A stretch of 64,000 nt of DNA, taken from the NCBI GenBank assembly GCA_015057115.1, contig SVEZ01000006.1, positions 62,001-126,000 on the forward strand, written 5' to 3'. This DNA is from Lachnospiraceae bacterium (GTDB taxonomy: Bacteria > Bacillota > Clostridia > Lachnospirales > Lachnospiraceae). The notes beneath the pieces were generated by a model that saw only the letters and a list, made by a program, of their open reading frames with translations, ran no database searches and was not told where the DNA came from. Of the stretch, positions 1-12,500 are shown piece after piece; position 1 is the stretch's first letter, and the number at the start of each line of letters is the position of its first letter. The translations under genes were made by a program, and so were the position numbers.

Positions 1-119
1 GTGCTAGTTTGAAATTCATCATATAATATACCGCCTTCTTTTTTCTTAATCATAACAGTTCATACACTGCTCTGTATTTATTTCATTAGGCGAAAGTATT
101 CTCATGTTTTGCGAATAAT

Positions 120-751
120 CTATAATTTAAATAACTCCAGCAACTCAACCAAATCATTTACTGTGTTATCAGGCGCTTCATCTTCTTTACAAATATTCCA
201 AAGTCCACCAAATCCTTGCTTTATCCAAATAGTTTTTATACCCATCCTCTTTGCTGGTACAATGTCATTATCAATTCTATCCCCGATCATTACTGCATTT
301 TCCGGCTTACATCCGCTTCGCTCCAAAGCAATCTGATATATTCTGGGATCCGGCTTTGCTACACCTTCTTCGGCAGATGCAATTACCAAATCAATGAATT
401 GTAGGATTCCATGTTGCTGCAATCGTTCTACAGTCCCAAGGCTTGATTTGCAATAACACCTATCTTATATCTCTTACTTAACTGTTCAAGACAGCGTATT
501 GCATCTTCATATAAAACCTCTTCATCAAAATACCACTTCAGTTTAGGAAGACCTAAAAGCTTTGCCACTTCCAAGTCGCCCTTTTTATTCTCTTTGTAGA
601 AGCTAATTGCCATATCATAAATTTGCTCAAAGGATTTATTTGTTGTTTCTGCCATGTCACGCATTCTATGTTCATTTACTTTTCTCTCATTTATCAGTGT
701 TGAACCCACATCAAAAAATATCCATTCCACTCGCTCAAGCATAACCATCAC
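120..751 (-). pseudogene. HAD-superfamily hydrolase, frameshifted
   Basis: Two adjacent open frames together encode one haloacid-dehalogenase-like phosphatase. The first half (428-751) carries the nucleophile motif FFDVGSTL near its N-terminus and a helical cap. It runs out of frame at GVIANQALGL. The second half (120-422) resumes with the family's lysine motif (SAEEGVAKPDP) and the acidic motif GDRIDNDI. The total length is 632 bases, and one added base gives 210 codons plus stop. The break falls at a CCC run (435-437; GGG on the coding strand), where a fourth G would read straight through as ALGTVERL. The start is a GTG (751) or ATG (748) after AAGGAG. The substrate cannot be told. It is either a true pseudogene or a sequencing error. 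Confidence 0.85.
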
Positions 752-824
752 TCTTACTCCTTATCACATTTTTCTTCTTGGCACCGTTTTGGCACCACCG
801 ACACTATTGTGCTTCTTTTGCCCG

Positions 825-859
825 TAAAAAAGGGTCTCAAGCCAAAGCTTGAAACCCTT
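825..859 (-). terminator. Intrinsic terminator of tuf
   Basis: On the minus strand a 13-bp stem with one mismatch (AAGGGTTTCAAGC paired with GCTTGAGACCCTT) and a 4-nt loop is followed by a run of six T. It lies 22 bases past the tuf stop and closes the str operon. Confidence 0.9.
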
Positions 860-881
860 GAATTTACTGAATAATTTTTAA

Positions 882-2069
882 TTACTCGATGATAGTAGCA
901 ACACGTCCTGAACCTACGGTACGTCCACCTTCACGGATAGCGAAAGTAAGACCCTGCTCCATAGCTACTGGGTGAATCAATTCGATTGTCATTTCGATGT
1001 TGTCTCCAGGCATACACATTTCGGTACCTGCTGGTAAGTTACAAACACCTGTTACGTCAGTTGTTCTGAAGTAGAACTGTGGACGATAGTTGTTGAAGAA
1101 TGGAGTATGACGACCACCTTCATCTTTGGTTAAAACGTAAACCTGAGCAGTGAATTTGCTGTGGCAGGTAACAGTACCCGGTTTAGCAAGAACCTGTCCA
1201 CGAACGATTTCGTCACGGTTAACACCACGAAGAAGTGCTCCGATGTTATCTCCAGCCATAGCCTCGTCTAACTGTTTACGGAACATTTCGATACCGGTAA
1301 CAACGGTCTTACCAACGCCTTCCTTAACACCAAGGATTTCAAGTTCGTCGGATAAGTGAAGTGTACCACGCTCTACTCTACCAGTAGCAACAGTACCACG
1401 ACCTGTGATAGTGAATACGTCCTCGACTGGCATTAAGAATGGCTTATCTGTATCACGCTCTGGATCCGGGATATAAGAATCAACAGTATCCATAAGTTCC
1501 ATGATCTTGTCGCCCCACTCACCTGTTGGGTCTTCAAGAGCCTTAAGAGCAGATCCCTTAACGATTGGGCAATCATTGAATCCGTACTCTTCAAGCTGCT
1601 CGGTAACTTCCATTTCAACAAGCTCGATTAACTCCTCGTCGTCAACCATGTCGCACTTGTTAAGGAATACAACGATGTAAGGTACACCTACCTGACGGGA
1701 TAATAAGATGTGCTCTTTAGTCTGAGCCATAACACCGTCAGTTGCAGCTACTACTAAGATAGCTCCATCCATCTGAGCAGCACCAGTAATCATGTTCTTT
1801 ACATAGTCAGCATGTCCTGGGCAGTCAACGTGTGCATAGTGTCTCTTCTCTGTCTGATACTCAACGTGAGCGGTAGAAATAGTAATACCTCTTTCACGCT
1901 CTTCCGGAGCCTTATCGATGTTCTCGAAGTCTACCTTCTCGTTTCCATCAACTCTTTCAGCAAGTGTCTTGGTGATAGCTGCTGTTAAAGTTGTTTTACC
2001 ATGGTCAACGTGACCGATGGTTCCGATATTACAATGTGGTTTGTTTCTCTCAAATTTAGCCTTTGCCAT
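882..2069 (-). CDS. tuf: Translation elongation factor Tu
   Basis: EF-Tu is the GTPase that delivers aminoacyl-tRNA to the ribosomal A site. The 395-residue product has the usual length for the family. The P-loop GHVDHGKT is at residues 19-26, DCPGH near 80 and NKCD near 135, followed by the two beta-barrel domains and the conserved C-terminal [10 protein letters not shown]. The start ATG has AGGAGG ten bases upstream. It is the last gene of the rpsL-rpsG-fusA-tuf string, but the 116-base gap after fusA contains its own promoter, so tuf is probably transcribed both from the operon and separately. A terminator follows it. Confidence 0.99.
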   Translation of the reverse strand: MAKAKFERNKPHCNIGTIGHVDHGKTTLTAAITKTLAERVDGNEKVDFENIDKAPEERERGITISTAHVEYQTEKRHYAHVDCPGHADYVKNMITGAAQMDGAILVVAATDGVMAQTKEHILLSRQVGVPYIVVFLNKCDMVDDEELIELVEMEVTEQLEEYGFNDCPIVKGSALKALEDPTGEWGDKIMELMDTVDSYIPDPERDTDKPFLMPVEDVFTITGRGTVATGRVERGTLHLSDELEILGVKEGVGKTVVTGIEMFRKQLDEAMAGDNIGALLRGVNRDEIVRGQVLAKPGTVTCHSKFTAQVYVLTKDEGGRHTPFFNNYRPQFYFRTTDVTGVCNLPAGTEMCMPGDNIEMTIELIHPVAMEQGLTFAIREGGRTVGSGRVATIIE

Positions 2070-2147
2070 TTTGATACGTCCTCCTTAAATTACTTTCCCA
2101 AATATATTGGGTAATTCGTTTTACTTTTAATGTTACCACTAATTTTG

Positions 2148-2176
2148 ATTATACTTAATAAATCATACTTTTTCAA
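2148..2176 (-). promoter_or_regulatory. Sigma-A promoter of tuf
   Basis: TTGAAA (-35), a 17-base spacer and TATAAT (-10) lie in the fusA-tuf gap. They point into tuf and would give a leader of about 75 nt. A short CCCAA/TTTGGG hairpin sits in that leader. Confidence 0.8.
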
Positions 2177-2185
2177 GTATATTTC

Positions 2186-4303
2186 TTACTTTCCTGCTGC
2201 AGAAACAACTTTTTCCTGTACCTGCTTTGGTACCGGTTCGTATTTCTCGAAGAACATGGAGTAATTTCCACGTCCCTGTGTTCTGGAACGTAAGTCTGTG
2301 GAGTAACCAAACATCTCAGCAAGTGGTACGTATGCACGTACAATCTTACCACCGCCAAGGTCATCCATACCTTCGATACGACCACGACGAGAGTTGATAT
2401 CTCCGATAACATCTCCCATGTACTCTTCCGGCATGGTTACTTCAACCTTCATAATCGGCTCAAGTAATACTGGTGCAGCTTTTGCCATAGCATCCTTGAA
2501 TGCCATAGAACCTGCAATGTGGAATGCCATTTCAGATGAATCGACTTCATGGTAAGATCCATCATAAACGGTAGCGTGTACACCTACTACAGGGAAGCCT
2601 GCAAGTGTACCGGACTGAGTAGCCTCTTCGATACCTTCGCCGACTGCCGGGATGTACTCCTTCGGAATAGATCCACCGACAACCTCGGAATCGAACTTGA
2701 ATAATTCTTCTCCGTTGGCATCCATCGGCTCAAAACGTACTTTACAGTGTCCGTACTGTCCACGTCCACCAGACTGTTTTGCATATTTACTGTCAACATC
2801 AACAGCTTTGGTAAATGTCTCTTTGTAAGCAACCTGCGGAGCACCTACGTTTGCTTCTACCTTGAATTCACGAAGCAGACGGTCAACGATAATCTCTAAG
2901 TGTAACTCACCCATACCAGCGATGATGGTCTGACCAGTTTCCTGATCTGTATGAGCACGGAAGGTTGGATCTTCTTCAGCAAGTTTTGCTAAAGCTTCAC
3001 CCATCTTGCCCTGTCCAGCCTTAGTCTTAGGCTCGATAGCAAGCTCGATAACCGGCTCTGGGAATTCCATAGACTCTAAGATTACCGGGTTCTTTTCATC
3101 ACAGATGGTATCACCTGTTCCTGTAACCTTGAATCCTACTGCTGCAGCGATATCACCGGAGTAAACTTTGTCAAGCTCCTGTCTGTGATTTGCGTGCATC
3201 TGAAGAATACGTCCTACACGTTCCTTCTTATCTTTAGTAGCATTTAATACATAAGATCCAGAGTTCATTGTTCCGGAGTAAACACGGAAGAATGCTAACT
3301 TACCAACGAATGGGTCAGTCATGATCTTGAATGCCAATGCTGCGAATGGCTCTTCATCAGAAGAATGTCTTTCAACTTCGTTACCATCCATATCGGTACC
3401 CTTAATTGCAGGGATATCAAGTGGAGATGGCATGTACTCGATGATAGCATCAAGTAACTTCTGAACACCCTTATTTCTGTAAGCAGTACCACAGCAAACC
3501 GGAACTGCTTCACAGGTACAGGTACCTTTTCTAAGGGCTTTCTTTAATTCTTCTGTAGATGGCTCTTCGCCTTCCAGATACTGCATCATTAAATCATCAT
3601 CTAATTCGCAGATCTTCTCGATTAATTCAGAGTGATATAACTCTGCTTCTTCTTTCATATCATCCGGAATCTCAACGATAGAAATGTCATCACCCTTTTC
3701 ATCATTGTAGATGTAGGCTTTCATTTCAAATAAGTCAATGATTCCCTTGAACTCATCTTCTTTACCGATTGGTAACTGAATGCAGATTGCATTCTTTCCA
3801 AGACGAGTCTTAATCTGATCTACAGCTGCGTAGAAGTTTGCACCTAAGATATCCATCTTGTTGATGAATGCCATACGAGGTACACCATAGGTATCAGCCT
3901 GTCTCCAAACGTTCTCAGACTGTGGCTCTACTCCACCCTTTGCACAGAATACACCTACAGCACCATCAAGTACACGCAAGGAACGCTCAACTTCTACAGT
4001 GAAGTCAACGTGTCCCGGGGTATCAATGATGTTGATACGATGCTCTAACGCGCCTGCCTTCGGCTTGCACTGATCCTGTAAAGTCCAGTGGCAGGTGGTA
4101 GCTGCGGAAGTGATTGTGATACCTCTTTCCTGCTCCTGCTCCATCCAGTCCATGGTTGCAGTACCGTCATGAGTATCACCGATTTTATAATTTACACCAG
4201 TGTAATACAGAATACGCTCAGTAGTGGTAGTCTTACCAGCATCGATATGAGCCATAATTCCAATATTTCTGGTTCTCTCTAATGGATATTCTCTTCCAGC
4301 CAA
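2186..4303 (-). CDS. fusA: Translation elongation factor G
   Basis: EF-G is the GTPase that drives ribosomal translocation. The 705-residue protein has the complete family architecture. The G domain carries AHIDAGKTT near residue 18, DTPGHVDF near 95 and NKMD near 148. Domains II-V follow, including the conserved GRGQYGHC segment of domain IV and the SRRGRIEGM region of domain V. The start codon is TTG (4301-4303, reading TTG GCT GGA AGA) behind a strong AAGGAGG, so a search for ATG alone would miss the true start. It lies 46 bases downstream of rpsG in the str operon. Confidence 0.98.
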   Translation of the reverse strand: MAGREYPLERTRNIGIMAHIDAGKTTTTERILYYTGVNYKIGDTHDGTATMDWMEQEQERGITITSAATTCHWTLQDQCKPKAGALEHRINIIDTPGHVDFTVEVERSLRVLDGAVGVFCAKGGVEPQSENVWRQADTYGVPRMAFINKMDILGANFYAAVDQIKTRLGKNAICIQLPIGKEDEFKGIIDLFEMKAYIYNDEKGDDISIVEIPDDMKEEAELYHSELIEKICELDDDLMMQYLEGEEPSTEELKKALRKGTCTCEAVPVCCGTAYRNKGVQKLLDAIIEYMPSPLDIPAIKGTDMDGNEVERHSSDEEPFAALAFKIMTDPFVGKLAFFRVYSGTMNSGSYVLNATKDKKERVGRILQMHANHRQELDKVYSGDIAAAVGFKVTGTGDTICDEKNPVILESMEFPEPVIELAIEPKTKAGQGKMGEALAKLAEEDPTFRAHTDQETGQTIIAGMGELHLEIIVDRLLREFKVEANVGAPQVAYKETFTKAVDVDSKYAKQSGGRGQYGHCKVRFEPMDANGEELFKFDSEVVGGSIPKEYIPAVGEGIEEATQSGTLAGFPVVGVHATVYDGSYHEVDSSEMAFHIAGSMAFKDAMAKAAPVLLEPIMKVEVTMPEEYMGDVIGDINSRRGRIEGMDDLGGGKIVRAYVPLAEMFGYSTDLRSRTQGRGNYSMFFEKYEPVPKQVQEKVVSAAGK

Positions 4304-4349
4304 GGGATTTTCCTCCTTAAATTGCTTGTTGCACAGCTAAGCACAAAGC

Positions 4350-4820
4350 TTAGAAACGATAATGGGAGAAAGCTTTGTTTGCTTCTGCCATCTTGTGCAT
4401 GTCTTCTTTTCTCTTAACAGATGCGCCAGTGTTGTTAGCTGCATCTAAGATCTCGTTTGCAAGTCTTTCTTCCATGGTCTTCTCGCCTCTCTTCCGGGAG
4501 AACATGGTTAACCAACGAAGAGCAAGAGCCTGACGTCTGTCCGGTCTTACTTCGATAGGTACCTGATAGGTAGCACCACCGATACGTCTTGCTTTAACTT
4601 CTAATACAGGCATGATGTTGTTCATAGCCTCTTCGAAAACATCAAGAGCTGGCTTGTCAGATTTCTCTGCAATTCTCTCGAATGCTCCGTATACGATCTT
4701 CTGTGCTACACCCTTCTTACCATCAAGCATAATGTTGTTGATAAGCTTGGTAACCACTTTGTTGTCGTACATCGGATCTGCTAATACTTCTCTTTTCGTA
4801 GTATGTCCTTTACGTGGCAC
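4350..4820 (-). CDS. rpsG: 30S ribosomal protein S7
   Basis: S7 is the primary 16S rRNA-binding protein that nucleates the 30S head. I place the start at the GTG at 4820 ([12 protein letters not shown], read as MPRKGH), eight bases after GGAGGG. This gives 156 residues, the family's standard length. The open frame extends 15 codons further, to an ATG at 4865, but that extension has no counterpart in S7 and no good ribosome-binding site. The conserved [11 protein letters not shown] and the C-terminal HYRF are present. The gene lies between rpsL and fusA in the str operon. Confidence 0.97.
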   Translation of the reverse strand: MPRKGHTTKREVLADPMYDNKVVTKLINNIMLDGKKGVAQKIVYGAFERIAEKSDKPALDVFEEAMNNIMPVLEVKARRIGGATYQVPIEVRPDRRQALALRWLTMFSRKRGEKTMEERLANEILDAANNTGASVKRKEDMHKMAEANKAFSHYRF

Positions 4821-4967
4821 GATACTTCCCTCCTTAATTATTTGAATTAATTCATCGGTACTCACATGTCATTTACGGTGTGTTCGTGCGGAAATCTATC
4901 TTCATTGATGAAACGATTATTCCAACACTTACCATATTTCTAAGTGATACACTTATTGTTCCTGACC

Positions 4968-5387
4968 TTATTTAGCGTCTTTCGGTCTCTTAGCGCCGTA
5001 CTTAGAACGAGCCTGACGTCTGTTAGCAACGCCTGCTGTATCTAAAGTACCACGAACGATGTGGTAACGTGTACCTGGTAAGTCCTTAACACGTCCGCCT
5101 CTGATAAGAACAACACTATGTTCCTGTAAGTTGTGTCCTTCACCCGGGATGTAGCTTGTTACTTCGATTCCGTTGGAAAGACGTACTCTGGCGATCTTTC
5201 TAAGAGCTGAGTTAGGTTTCTTAGGAGTTGCAGTCTTAACTGCTGTACAAACACCACGCTTCTGTGGAGAAGATGCGTTTGTAGCCTTCTTCTGCAAGGA
5301 GTTAAATCCCTTCTGAAGTGCAGGTGCTGTAGACTTCTTTACAGTAGTCTGTCTTCCTTTTCTTACTAACTGGTTAAATGTTGGCAT
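4968..5387 (-). CDS. rpsL: 30S ribosomal protein S12
   Basis: S12 is the decoding-centre protein. It has 139 residues. The streptomycin-region motifs [11 protein letters not shown] and [12 protein letters not shown] carry the usual lysines, so the sequence gives no sign of streptomycin-resistance substitutions. AGGAGG precedes the ATG. It is the first gene of the str operon and is served by a consensus promoter that lies inside the rpoC terminator just upstream. Confidence 0.98.
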   Translation of the reverse strand: MPTFNQLVRKGRQTTVKKSTAPALQKGFNSLQKKATNASSPQKRGVCTAVKTATPKKPNSALRKIARVRLSNGIEVTSYIPGEGHNLQEHSVVLIRGGRVKDLPGTRYHIVRGTLDTAGVANRRQARSKYGAKRPKDAK

Positions 5388-5449
5388 TTCATTTCACCTC
5401 CTGTTTGATTAATTAACTGATGTGCATCCAAAATTATGCACACTAAAAT

Positions 5450-5478
5450 ATTATAAAAGCCTTCAAAGCAGTTGTCAA
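5450..5478 (-). promoter_or_regulatory. Consensus sigma-A promoter of the str operon
   Basis: TTGACA, exactly 17 bases, then TATAAT: a perfect vegetative promoter. It reads into rpsL with a leader of about 55 nt. Its -35 hexamer and spacer form one arm of the rpoC terminator hairpin. Confidence 0.88.
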
Positions 5479-5522
5479 GAACTTTTTCATCAAAAATACT
5501 TGACAAAGCTATGAAGGCTTTT
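5455..5522 (-). terminator. Terminator after rpoC
   Basis: This is a long imperfect inverted repeat of about 24 bases per arm. AAAAGCCTTCA and TGAAGGCTTTT form the base, and TTGTCAAG and CTTGACAA sit at the top. On the minus strand it is followed by a T-rich tract, TTTTATAATATTTTA. The right arm doubles as the str promoter. Confidence 0.8.
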
Positions 5523-5531
5523 AAGAAAAAA

Positions 5532-8500
5532 TTATTCCTCTGTAATTACTAAATCTTCCGGCATGGATAAGATGTCTGCTTCAAGATCCATTTCCGGTCT
5601 TTCTTCTTCTTCTGTATCTTCCATGCTGTCTTCAGCGGCCATACGAGCTTCTTCCTGAGATTCCAGGGCTGCACGTCTGCGTGCCTCTTTTTCCAAACGA
5701 ATCTCTTCGTCTGTATCCAGGCTTAAGTCGCGGTATCTCTTCATACCGGTTCCTGCCGGGATTAACTTACCGATGATTACGTTTTCCTTAAGACCAATCA
5801 ACGGATCAATCTTTCCACGAATTGCTGCCTCGGTAAGAACCTTGGTGGTCTCCTGGAAGGATGCGGCTGATAAGAAGGAGTTGGTTGCAAGTGCTGCCTT
5901 GGTAATACCAAGTACCACTCTGGTTCCTTCTGCCGGGGTCTTACCCTGCTCTTCCAGTTCTTCATTGGCATCTTCAAAGTCAAGGAAATCAACCAATGTT
6001 CCCGGTAAGAACTCGGAATCTCCTTCGGAGTCGATTCTTACTTTCTTAAGCATCTGACGTACAATTACCTCGATATGCTTATCGTTGATTTCTACACCCT
6101 GCAGACGGTATACACGCTGTACTTCACGAAGCATGTAATCCTGAACCGCACGTGTTCCCTTAATCTTAATGATGTCATGTGGGTAAACACTACCCTCGGT
6201 CAGCTCATCGCCGGCCTCTAATACTGCTCCATCCATAATCTTGATTCTGGAGCCATATGGAATAAGGTAGGTCTTGCTTTCACCGGTTTCACGGTTGGTA
6301 ACAACAACCTCTCTCTTCTTCTTGGTGTCCTTAATCTCTGCAACACCGGCAATTTCGGTGATAATTGCGAGTCCCTTCGGCTTTCTTGCCTCGAATAACT
6401 CTTCGACACGAGGAAGACCCTGGGTGATATCGTCTCCCGCAACTCCTCCGGTATGGAAGGTACGCATGGTAAGCTGTGTACCAGGCTCACCGATGGACTG
6501 TGCTGCGATAATACCGATTGCTTCTCCAACCTGTACGGTCTGTCCGGTTGCCATGTTGGTTCCGTAACATTTTGCACAAACACCGTTGTGTGCACGACAG
6601 GTAAGGATGGTACGAATCTTAATTTTCGCTCCGAGGACAGGCTTGCCATCCTCATCTAAGAAGCGACGTCCATTCTCATCTACACCCTGCTTCATAATTA
6701 ATTCTGCACGGCGTGGTGTAACCATGTGGTTTGCTTTTACAAGAACATTTCCGTTCTCATCCAAAATATCGTGGCAAACAACACGTCCTGTAATACGCTC
6801 CTGAAGGCTTTCGATTTCTTCCTTGCCTTCCATAAATGCCTCTACATACATACCAGGAATTTCTTTTCCCGGTTTGGTACAATCCTTATCACGGATAATG
6901 AGTTCCTGAGAAACGTCAACCAAACGTCTTGTCAGGTATCCGGAGTCAGCTGTACGAAGAGCGGTATCGGAAAGTCCCTTACGAGCTCCGTGCGCAGACA
7001 TGAAGTACTCCAATACATCAAGTCCTTCACGGAAGTTGGACTTAATCGGCAACTCGATGGTACGTCCGGTTGTATCTGCCATCAATCCACGCATACCGGC
7101 AAGCTGTTTAATCTGCTTATCGGAACCACGGGCTCCGGAGTCAGCCATCATGAAGATGTTGTTGTACTTATCAAGACCGGTCAAAAGTGCTTTTGTCAAG
7201 GTTTCGTCAGTAACCTTCCAGGTCTCAACAACCTCTTTGTAACGCTCTTCCTCTGTAATAAGACCACGTTTAAAGTTCTTAGCAATCTTATCAACTGTGT
7301 TCTGTGCGTTTTCAATCAATTCCGCCTTCTGAGCAGGCACTGTCATATCGGATACGGATACGGTAAGGGCTGCCTTGGTGGAGTATTTGTATCCCATAGC
7401 TTTAATATCATCCAAAACTTCAGCAGTCTTGGTTGCGCCATGGATATTGATTACTTTTTCAAGAATCTGCTTTAACTGCTTCTTGCCAACATGGAATCCG
7501 ATTTCCAACACGATGTTTCTCTGGATACGCTCATGCTGAATTTCTTCTTCTGTCCAACCATTCTTCTTGGCATCGGCAAGTAATTTCTCCTCACTTCTGT
7601 CCACAAAACCAAGATCCTGTGGAATAATCTCGTTGAAGATTAAACGTCCCAGAGTGGTTTCAATAATACCTTCATAGGTATTACCATCCTCTGCAACATA
7701 GCTTCTCTTCACGTGAATCTTCTGGTGAAGTGTAATTACACCATTCTCATACGCTAAAATCGCATGATTAGTGCTGTTAAAGTACGGTCCTAACAACTCG
7801 CGGGCAGTACATACTACCTCGTGGGATTCCACACCGTCCGGTGAGAATACAATAAGTTCGGACTCATCCAATCTCTTATCTTTGTCCTCCTGACGCAGGT
7901 CATTCATAACTGCATCCATGGAGTCGTATTTCTTGTATTTGCTCTTGTCGATGGTTTTGTCAACCAACTGTCTGTCTGCGGTACGTCCCATGGTCAAATA
8001 GTAAATACCGAGGACCATATCCTGTGAAGGAACGGCTACCGGACCACCATCGGATGGTTTTAACAGGTTGTTTGGTGACAAAAGCAAGAACCGGCACTCT
8101 GCCTGTGCTTCCATGGTCAACGGAAGATGGACAGCCATCTGGTCACCGTCGAAGTCCGCATTGTACGCTGTACATACCAACGGGTGAAGCTTAATTGCCT
8201 TACCTTCTACAAGAATTGGCTCAAATGCCTGAATACCTAATCTATGAAGTGTAGGGGCACGGTTCAACATTACCGGATGCTCTTTGATTACTTCTTCCAG
8301 TACATCCCAAACTTCCGGCTGAACACGTTCAACCATCTTCTTAGCACTCTTAATATTGTGTGCTGTTCCGTTTGCTACCAGCTCTTTCATAACGAATGGC
8401 TTAAATAATTCGATTGCCATTTCTTTTGGAAGACCACACTGGTAAATCTTAAGCTCCGGTCCTACGACGATTACGGAACGTCCGGAATAGTCAACACGCT

Positions 8501-9527
8501 TACCAAGTAAGTTCTGACGGAAACGTCCGCCCTTACCTTTTAACATGTCGGAAAGAGATTTCAACGCTCTGTTTCCAGGTCCGGTTACAGGACGTCCTCT
8601 TCTTCCGTTATCAATCAAAGCATCTACCGCTTCCTGAAGCATTCTCTTCTCGTTACGCACGATAATATCCGGCGCTCCAAGGTCAAGAAGTCTGCTTAAA
8701 CGGTTGTTACGGTTGATAATACGACGATACAAATCGTTTAAGTCGGATGTTGCAAAACGTCCACCCTCTAACTGTACCATCGGACGAAGATCCGGCGGGA
8801 TAACCGGAATCACGGTCATTACCATCCACTCCGGACGGTTACCGGACTCACGGAATGCTTCTACAACCTCTAAACGCTTGATAATTCTCGCGCGCTTCTG
8901 TCCGGAAGCATCTTCTAAACCAGCCTTTAATTCTTCGGCTTCTTTATCTAAATCAATTGCTTTTAATAATTCCAAAATGGACTCTGCACCCATTCCTACG
9001 CGGAAACTTCCTTTTCCGTAGGTTGTGCAGGCTTCCTGATATTCTGCCTCAGACAATACCTGCTTATACATAAGTCCGGTATTTCCTGCATCCAGTACAA
9101 TATAGGAAGCAAAGTACAATACCTTCTCCAGTACACGTGGAGAAAGGTCAAGAATCAATCCCATACGGCTCGGGATACCCTTGAAGTACCAGATATGGGA
9201 TACCGGAGCTGCAAGTCCGATATGTCCCATACGTTCTCTACGAACACTTGCTTTTGTGATTTCTACTCCACAGCGATCACAGACAGCGCCCTTATAACGG
9301 ATTTTCTTGTACTTTCCGCAGTGACACTCCCAGTCTTTGCTTGGTCCGAAAATCTTTTCACAGAACAAGCCTTCTTTTTCCGGTTTCAGGGTTCTATAGT
9401 TGATGGTTTCCGGCTTCTTAACCTCGCCATGAGACCATTCTAATATTTTTTCCGGTGAAGCTAAGCCAATTTTAATGGCATCAAAGGACACCGGTTCGTA
9501 ATTTTCATTATTAACTGCTTCTGGCAT
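5532..9527 (-). CDS. rpoC: DNA-directed RNA polymerase subunit beta'
   Basis: This is the clamp and catalytic subunit of RNA polymerase. It has 1331 residues and is full length. The N-terminal zinc ribbon [19 protein letters not shown] lies near residue 70. The active-site motif NADFDGDQ that holds the catalytic magnesium is at about 456-463. The second zinc site, with [13 protein letters not shown], and the trigger-loop region follow. The C-terminal tail of about 70 residues is rich in Glu and Asp. The gene lies 14 bases after rpoB, with AAGGAG before its ATG, so the two are co-transcribed. Several long open frames on the opposite strand are shadows of it. Confidence 0.99.
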   Translation of the reverse strand: MPEAVNNENYEPVSFDAIKIGLASPEKILEWSHGEVKKPETINYRTLKPEKEGLFCEKIFGPSKDWECHCGKYKKIRYKGAVCDRCGVEITKASVRRERMGHIGLAAPVSHIWYFKGIPSRMGLILDLSPRVLEKVLYFASYIVLDAGNTGLMYKQVLSEAEYQEACTTYGKGSFRVGMGAESILELLKAIDLDKEAEELKAGLEDASGQKRARIIKRLEVVEAFRESGNRPEWMVMTVIPVIPPDLRPMVQLEGGRFATSDLNDLYRRIINRNNRLSRLLDLGAPDIIVRNEKRMLQEAVDALIDNGRRGRPVTGPGNRALKSLSDMLKGKGGRFRQNLLGKRVDYSGRSVIVVGPELKIYQCGLPKEMAIELFKPFVMKELVANGTAHNIKSAKKMVERVQPEVWDVLEEVIKEHPVMLNRAPTLHRLGIQAFEPILVEGKAIKLHPLVCTAYNADFDGDQMAVHLPLTMEAQAECRFLLLSPNNLLKPSDGGPVAVPSQDMVLGIYYLTMGRTADRQLVDKTIDKSKYKKYDSMDAVMNDLRQEDKDKRLDESELIVFSPDGVESHEVVCTARELLGPYFNSTNHAILAYENGVITLHQKIHVKRSYVAEDGNTYEGIIETTLGRLIFNEIIPQDLGFVDRSEEKLLADAKKNGWTEEEIQHERIQRNIVLEIGFHVGKKQLKQILEKVINIHGATKTAEVLDDIKAMGYKYSTKAALTVSVSDMTVPAQKAELIENAQNTVDKIAKNFKRGLITEEERYKEVVETWKVTDETLTKALLTGLDKYNNIFMMADSGARGSDKQIKQLAGMRGLMADTTGRTIELPIKSNFREGLDVLEYFMSAHGARKGLSDTALRTADSGYLTRRLVDVSQELIIRDKDCTKPGKEIPGMYVEAFMEGKEEIESLQERITGRVVCHDILDENGNVLVKANHMVTPRRAELIMKQGVDENGRRFLDEDGKPVLGAKIKIRTILTCRAHNGVCAKCYGTNMATGQTVQVGEAIGIIAAQSIGEPGTQLTMRTFHTGGVAGDDITQGLPRVEELFEARKPKGLAIITEIAGVAEIKDTKKKREVVVTNRETGESKTYLIPYGSRIKIMDGAVLEAGDELTEGSVYPHDIIKIKGTRAVQDYMLREVQRVYRLQGVEINDKHIEVIVRQMLKKVRIDSEGDSEFLPGTLVDFLDFEDANEELEEQGKTPAEGTRVVLGITKAALATNSFLSAASFQETTKVLTEAAIRGKIDPLIGLKENVIIGKLIPAGTGMKRYRDLSLDTDEEIRLEKEARRRAALESQEEARMAAEDSMEDTEEEERPEMDLEADILSMPEDLVITEE

Positions 9528-9541
9528 CGTGACACTCCTTC

Positions 9542-12500
9542 CTAGTTTTCATCGTCATAAGAATCCATGTCGAAATCGTCTTCAAAAGCGCTTTCGTCAA
9601 AATCCTCTTCTACTTCGGAATCCACAATCTCGTTGTTCTCATTGAACTCCTGCTTCGTATATCCAGCTGCCTCAAAGGACTCGGCATTTTCAAAAGCGAA
9701 ATCCTTATCGTTGCCGATAATTGCGTTCAAATTGGTATTTCCATACTCGCTGGACTCTAAGAGTTCAACTTCGTTTCCATCCTCGTCTAATACGTTGACA
9801 TCGAGACCTAAGGACTGTAATTCCTTCAATAATACCTTGAAGGACTCCGGAATACCCGGTTCAGGGATATTGTCACCCTTAATAATTGCTTCGTAAGTCT
9901 TAACACGTCCTACAACGTCATCGGACTTCACGGTCAAAATTTCCTGTAAGGTGTAAGCAGCACCGTAAGCCTCCAGTGCCCAAACTTCCATCTCTCCGAA
10001 ACGCTGTCCACCGAACTGAGCTTTACCACCCAGCGGCTGCTGTGTTACTAAGGAGTATGGACCGGTAGAACGAGCGTGAATCTTGTCGTCTACCAAATGG
10101 TGGAGTTTCAGGTAATGCATGTGTCCGATGGTTACCGGGCTATCGAAGAATTCTCCGGTTCTACCATCTCTTAAGCGCACCTTACCGTCTCTGGAAATCG
10201 GAACGCCCTTCCAGAGTTCTCTATGGTCACGATTCTCATACAAATAATCCAATACTTCCGGTAAAAGTTCTTCACTGTGGCGTGCCTTAAACTCATCCCA
10301 TTCGAGGTTTACATAGTCGTTGGCAAGATCTAACGTATCCATAATATCGATCTCGTTAGCACCATCAAATACCGGTGTAGCAATGTTAAAGCCAAGTGCT
10401 TTTGCTGCTAAGGACAAGTGAATCTCAAGCACCTGTCCGATGTTCATACGAGAAGGCACACCCAATGGGTTCAATACGATATCCAAAGGACGTCCGTTTG
10501 GCAGATATGGCATATCCTCTACCGGAAGTACTCTGGAAACGACACCCTTGTTACCATGACGTCCAGCCATCTTATCACCTACAGAAATCTTTCTCTTCTG
10601 TGCGATATAGATACGAACAGACTGGTTAACACCCGGGCTTAACTCGTCGCCGTTCTCTCTTGTGAACACTTTCGCATCAACAACGATACCATACTCACCG
10701 TGTGGTACCTTTAATGAGGTATCACGTACCTCTCTTGCTTTTTCACCAAAAATAGCACGCAGAAGTCTTTCTTCTGCTGTCAGCTCGGTTTCTCCCTTCG
10801 GAGTTACCTTACCAACCAAAATATCTCCGGCACGCACTTCCGCACCGATGCGAATGATTCCGCGCTCGTCTAAGTCTTTCAACGCATCGTCGCCGACTCC
10901 CGGAACGTCTCTGGTAATTTCTTCCGGTCCAAGCTTGGTATCACGTGCTTCTGCTTCATACTCTTCAATATGAACAGAAGTATATACATCATCACGAACC
11001 AGACGCTCGCTTAATAAAACAGCGTCCTCGTAGTTATAACCTTCCCAGGTCATGAATCCGATAAGCGGGTTCTTTCCAAGTGCCAATTCACCGTTTGCAG
11101 TAGACGGACCGTCTGCAATAACCTCTCCAGCCTCTACATGATCGCCCTTATATACAATTGGCTTCTGGTTGTAGCAGTTACTCTGGTTACTGCGGGCAAA
11201 TTTGGTAAGAACGTAAGTCTCGGTTGTTCCATCATCATCATACTTCACTGTAATCTCTTTGGAAGTAGAACGCATAATAGTTCCGGCTTTTTTTGCAACA
11301 ACGCAGACACCGGAGTCTACTGCAGTCTTTGGTTCCATACCGGTTCCAACTACCGGAGCTTCGGTAGATAAAAGCGGCACGGCCTGACGCTGCATGTTGG
11401 ATCCCATTAATGCACGGTTTGCGTCGTCGTTCTGCAGGAACGGAATGAGGGCTGTTGCCACAGAGAATACCATTCGCGGAGATACGTCCATGTAATCAAA
11501 CATAGTCTTTTCGTACTCCTGAGTCTCTTCTCTGTAACGACCGGACACGCTGTTACGTACAAAATGTCCTTCTTCATCAAGAGCCTCGTTCGCCTGCGCT
11601 ACATGATAATTATCCTCTTCATCCGCTGTCATGTATACAACCTCGTCAGTTACGCGCGGATTCTTTGGATCGGATTTGTCAATCTTACGATACGGAGCTT
11701 CCACAAATCCATATTCGTTAATTCTTGCATAGGATGCAAGGGAGTTGATAAGTCCGATGTTCGGACCTTCCGGGGTCTCAATCGGACACATTCTTCCGTA
11801 ATGGGAGTAGTGTACGTCTCGAACCTCGAATCCGGCACGGTCTCGGCTCAAACCACCAGGTCCCAATGCAGACAAACGTCTCTTATGGGTCAACTCACCC
11901 AACGGGTTGTTCTGATCCATAAACTGGGACAGCTGGGAAGATCCAAAGAACTCTTTCACCGCAGCGGTTACCGGTTTAATATTAATCAAGCTCTGTGGAG
12001 AAATGCTTTCCAAATCCTGAGTTGTCATACGCTCGCGTACAACACGCTCTAATCTGGATAAACCAATACGATACTGGTTCTGTAACAATTCACCTACAGC
12101 ACGGATACGTCTGTTTCCTAAATGGTCGATATCATCATCCACACCAATGCCATACTCTAAGTGCATGTTGTAGTTAATGGATGCAATAATGTCTTCCTTA
12201 GTAATATGTTTCGGAATCAAGTCATGAACGTTCTTCTTCAGAACTTCCTTTAATTCCTCTGTATCTACACCGGCATTTTCTTCCAAAATAGTCTTCAATA
12301 CCGGATAGTAAACCAACTCTGTAATGCCAACCTCAGCCGGATCGATATTCGGGCACCACGCCTTAAAATCAACCATCATGGAGGATAACACTTTTACATT
12401 TCTTGTTTCCGTCTGAATATAAACATATTCTACAGCAGCATTCTGGATAGTATCTGCCAATTCTCTATCCACTAAGGTTCCAGCCTCAGCTAAAATCTCA

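Noticed and set aside
6726-7475. 249-codon open frame on the plus strand inside rpoC
   Set aside because: It is antisense to a highly conserved rpoC region and has no ribosome-binding site or recognisable domain; a shadow of rpoC codon bias.
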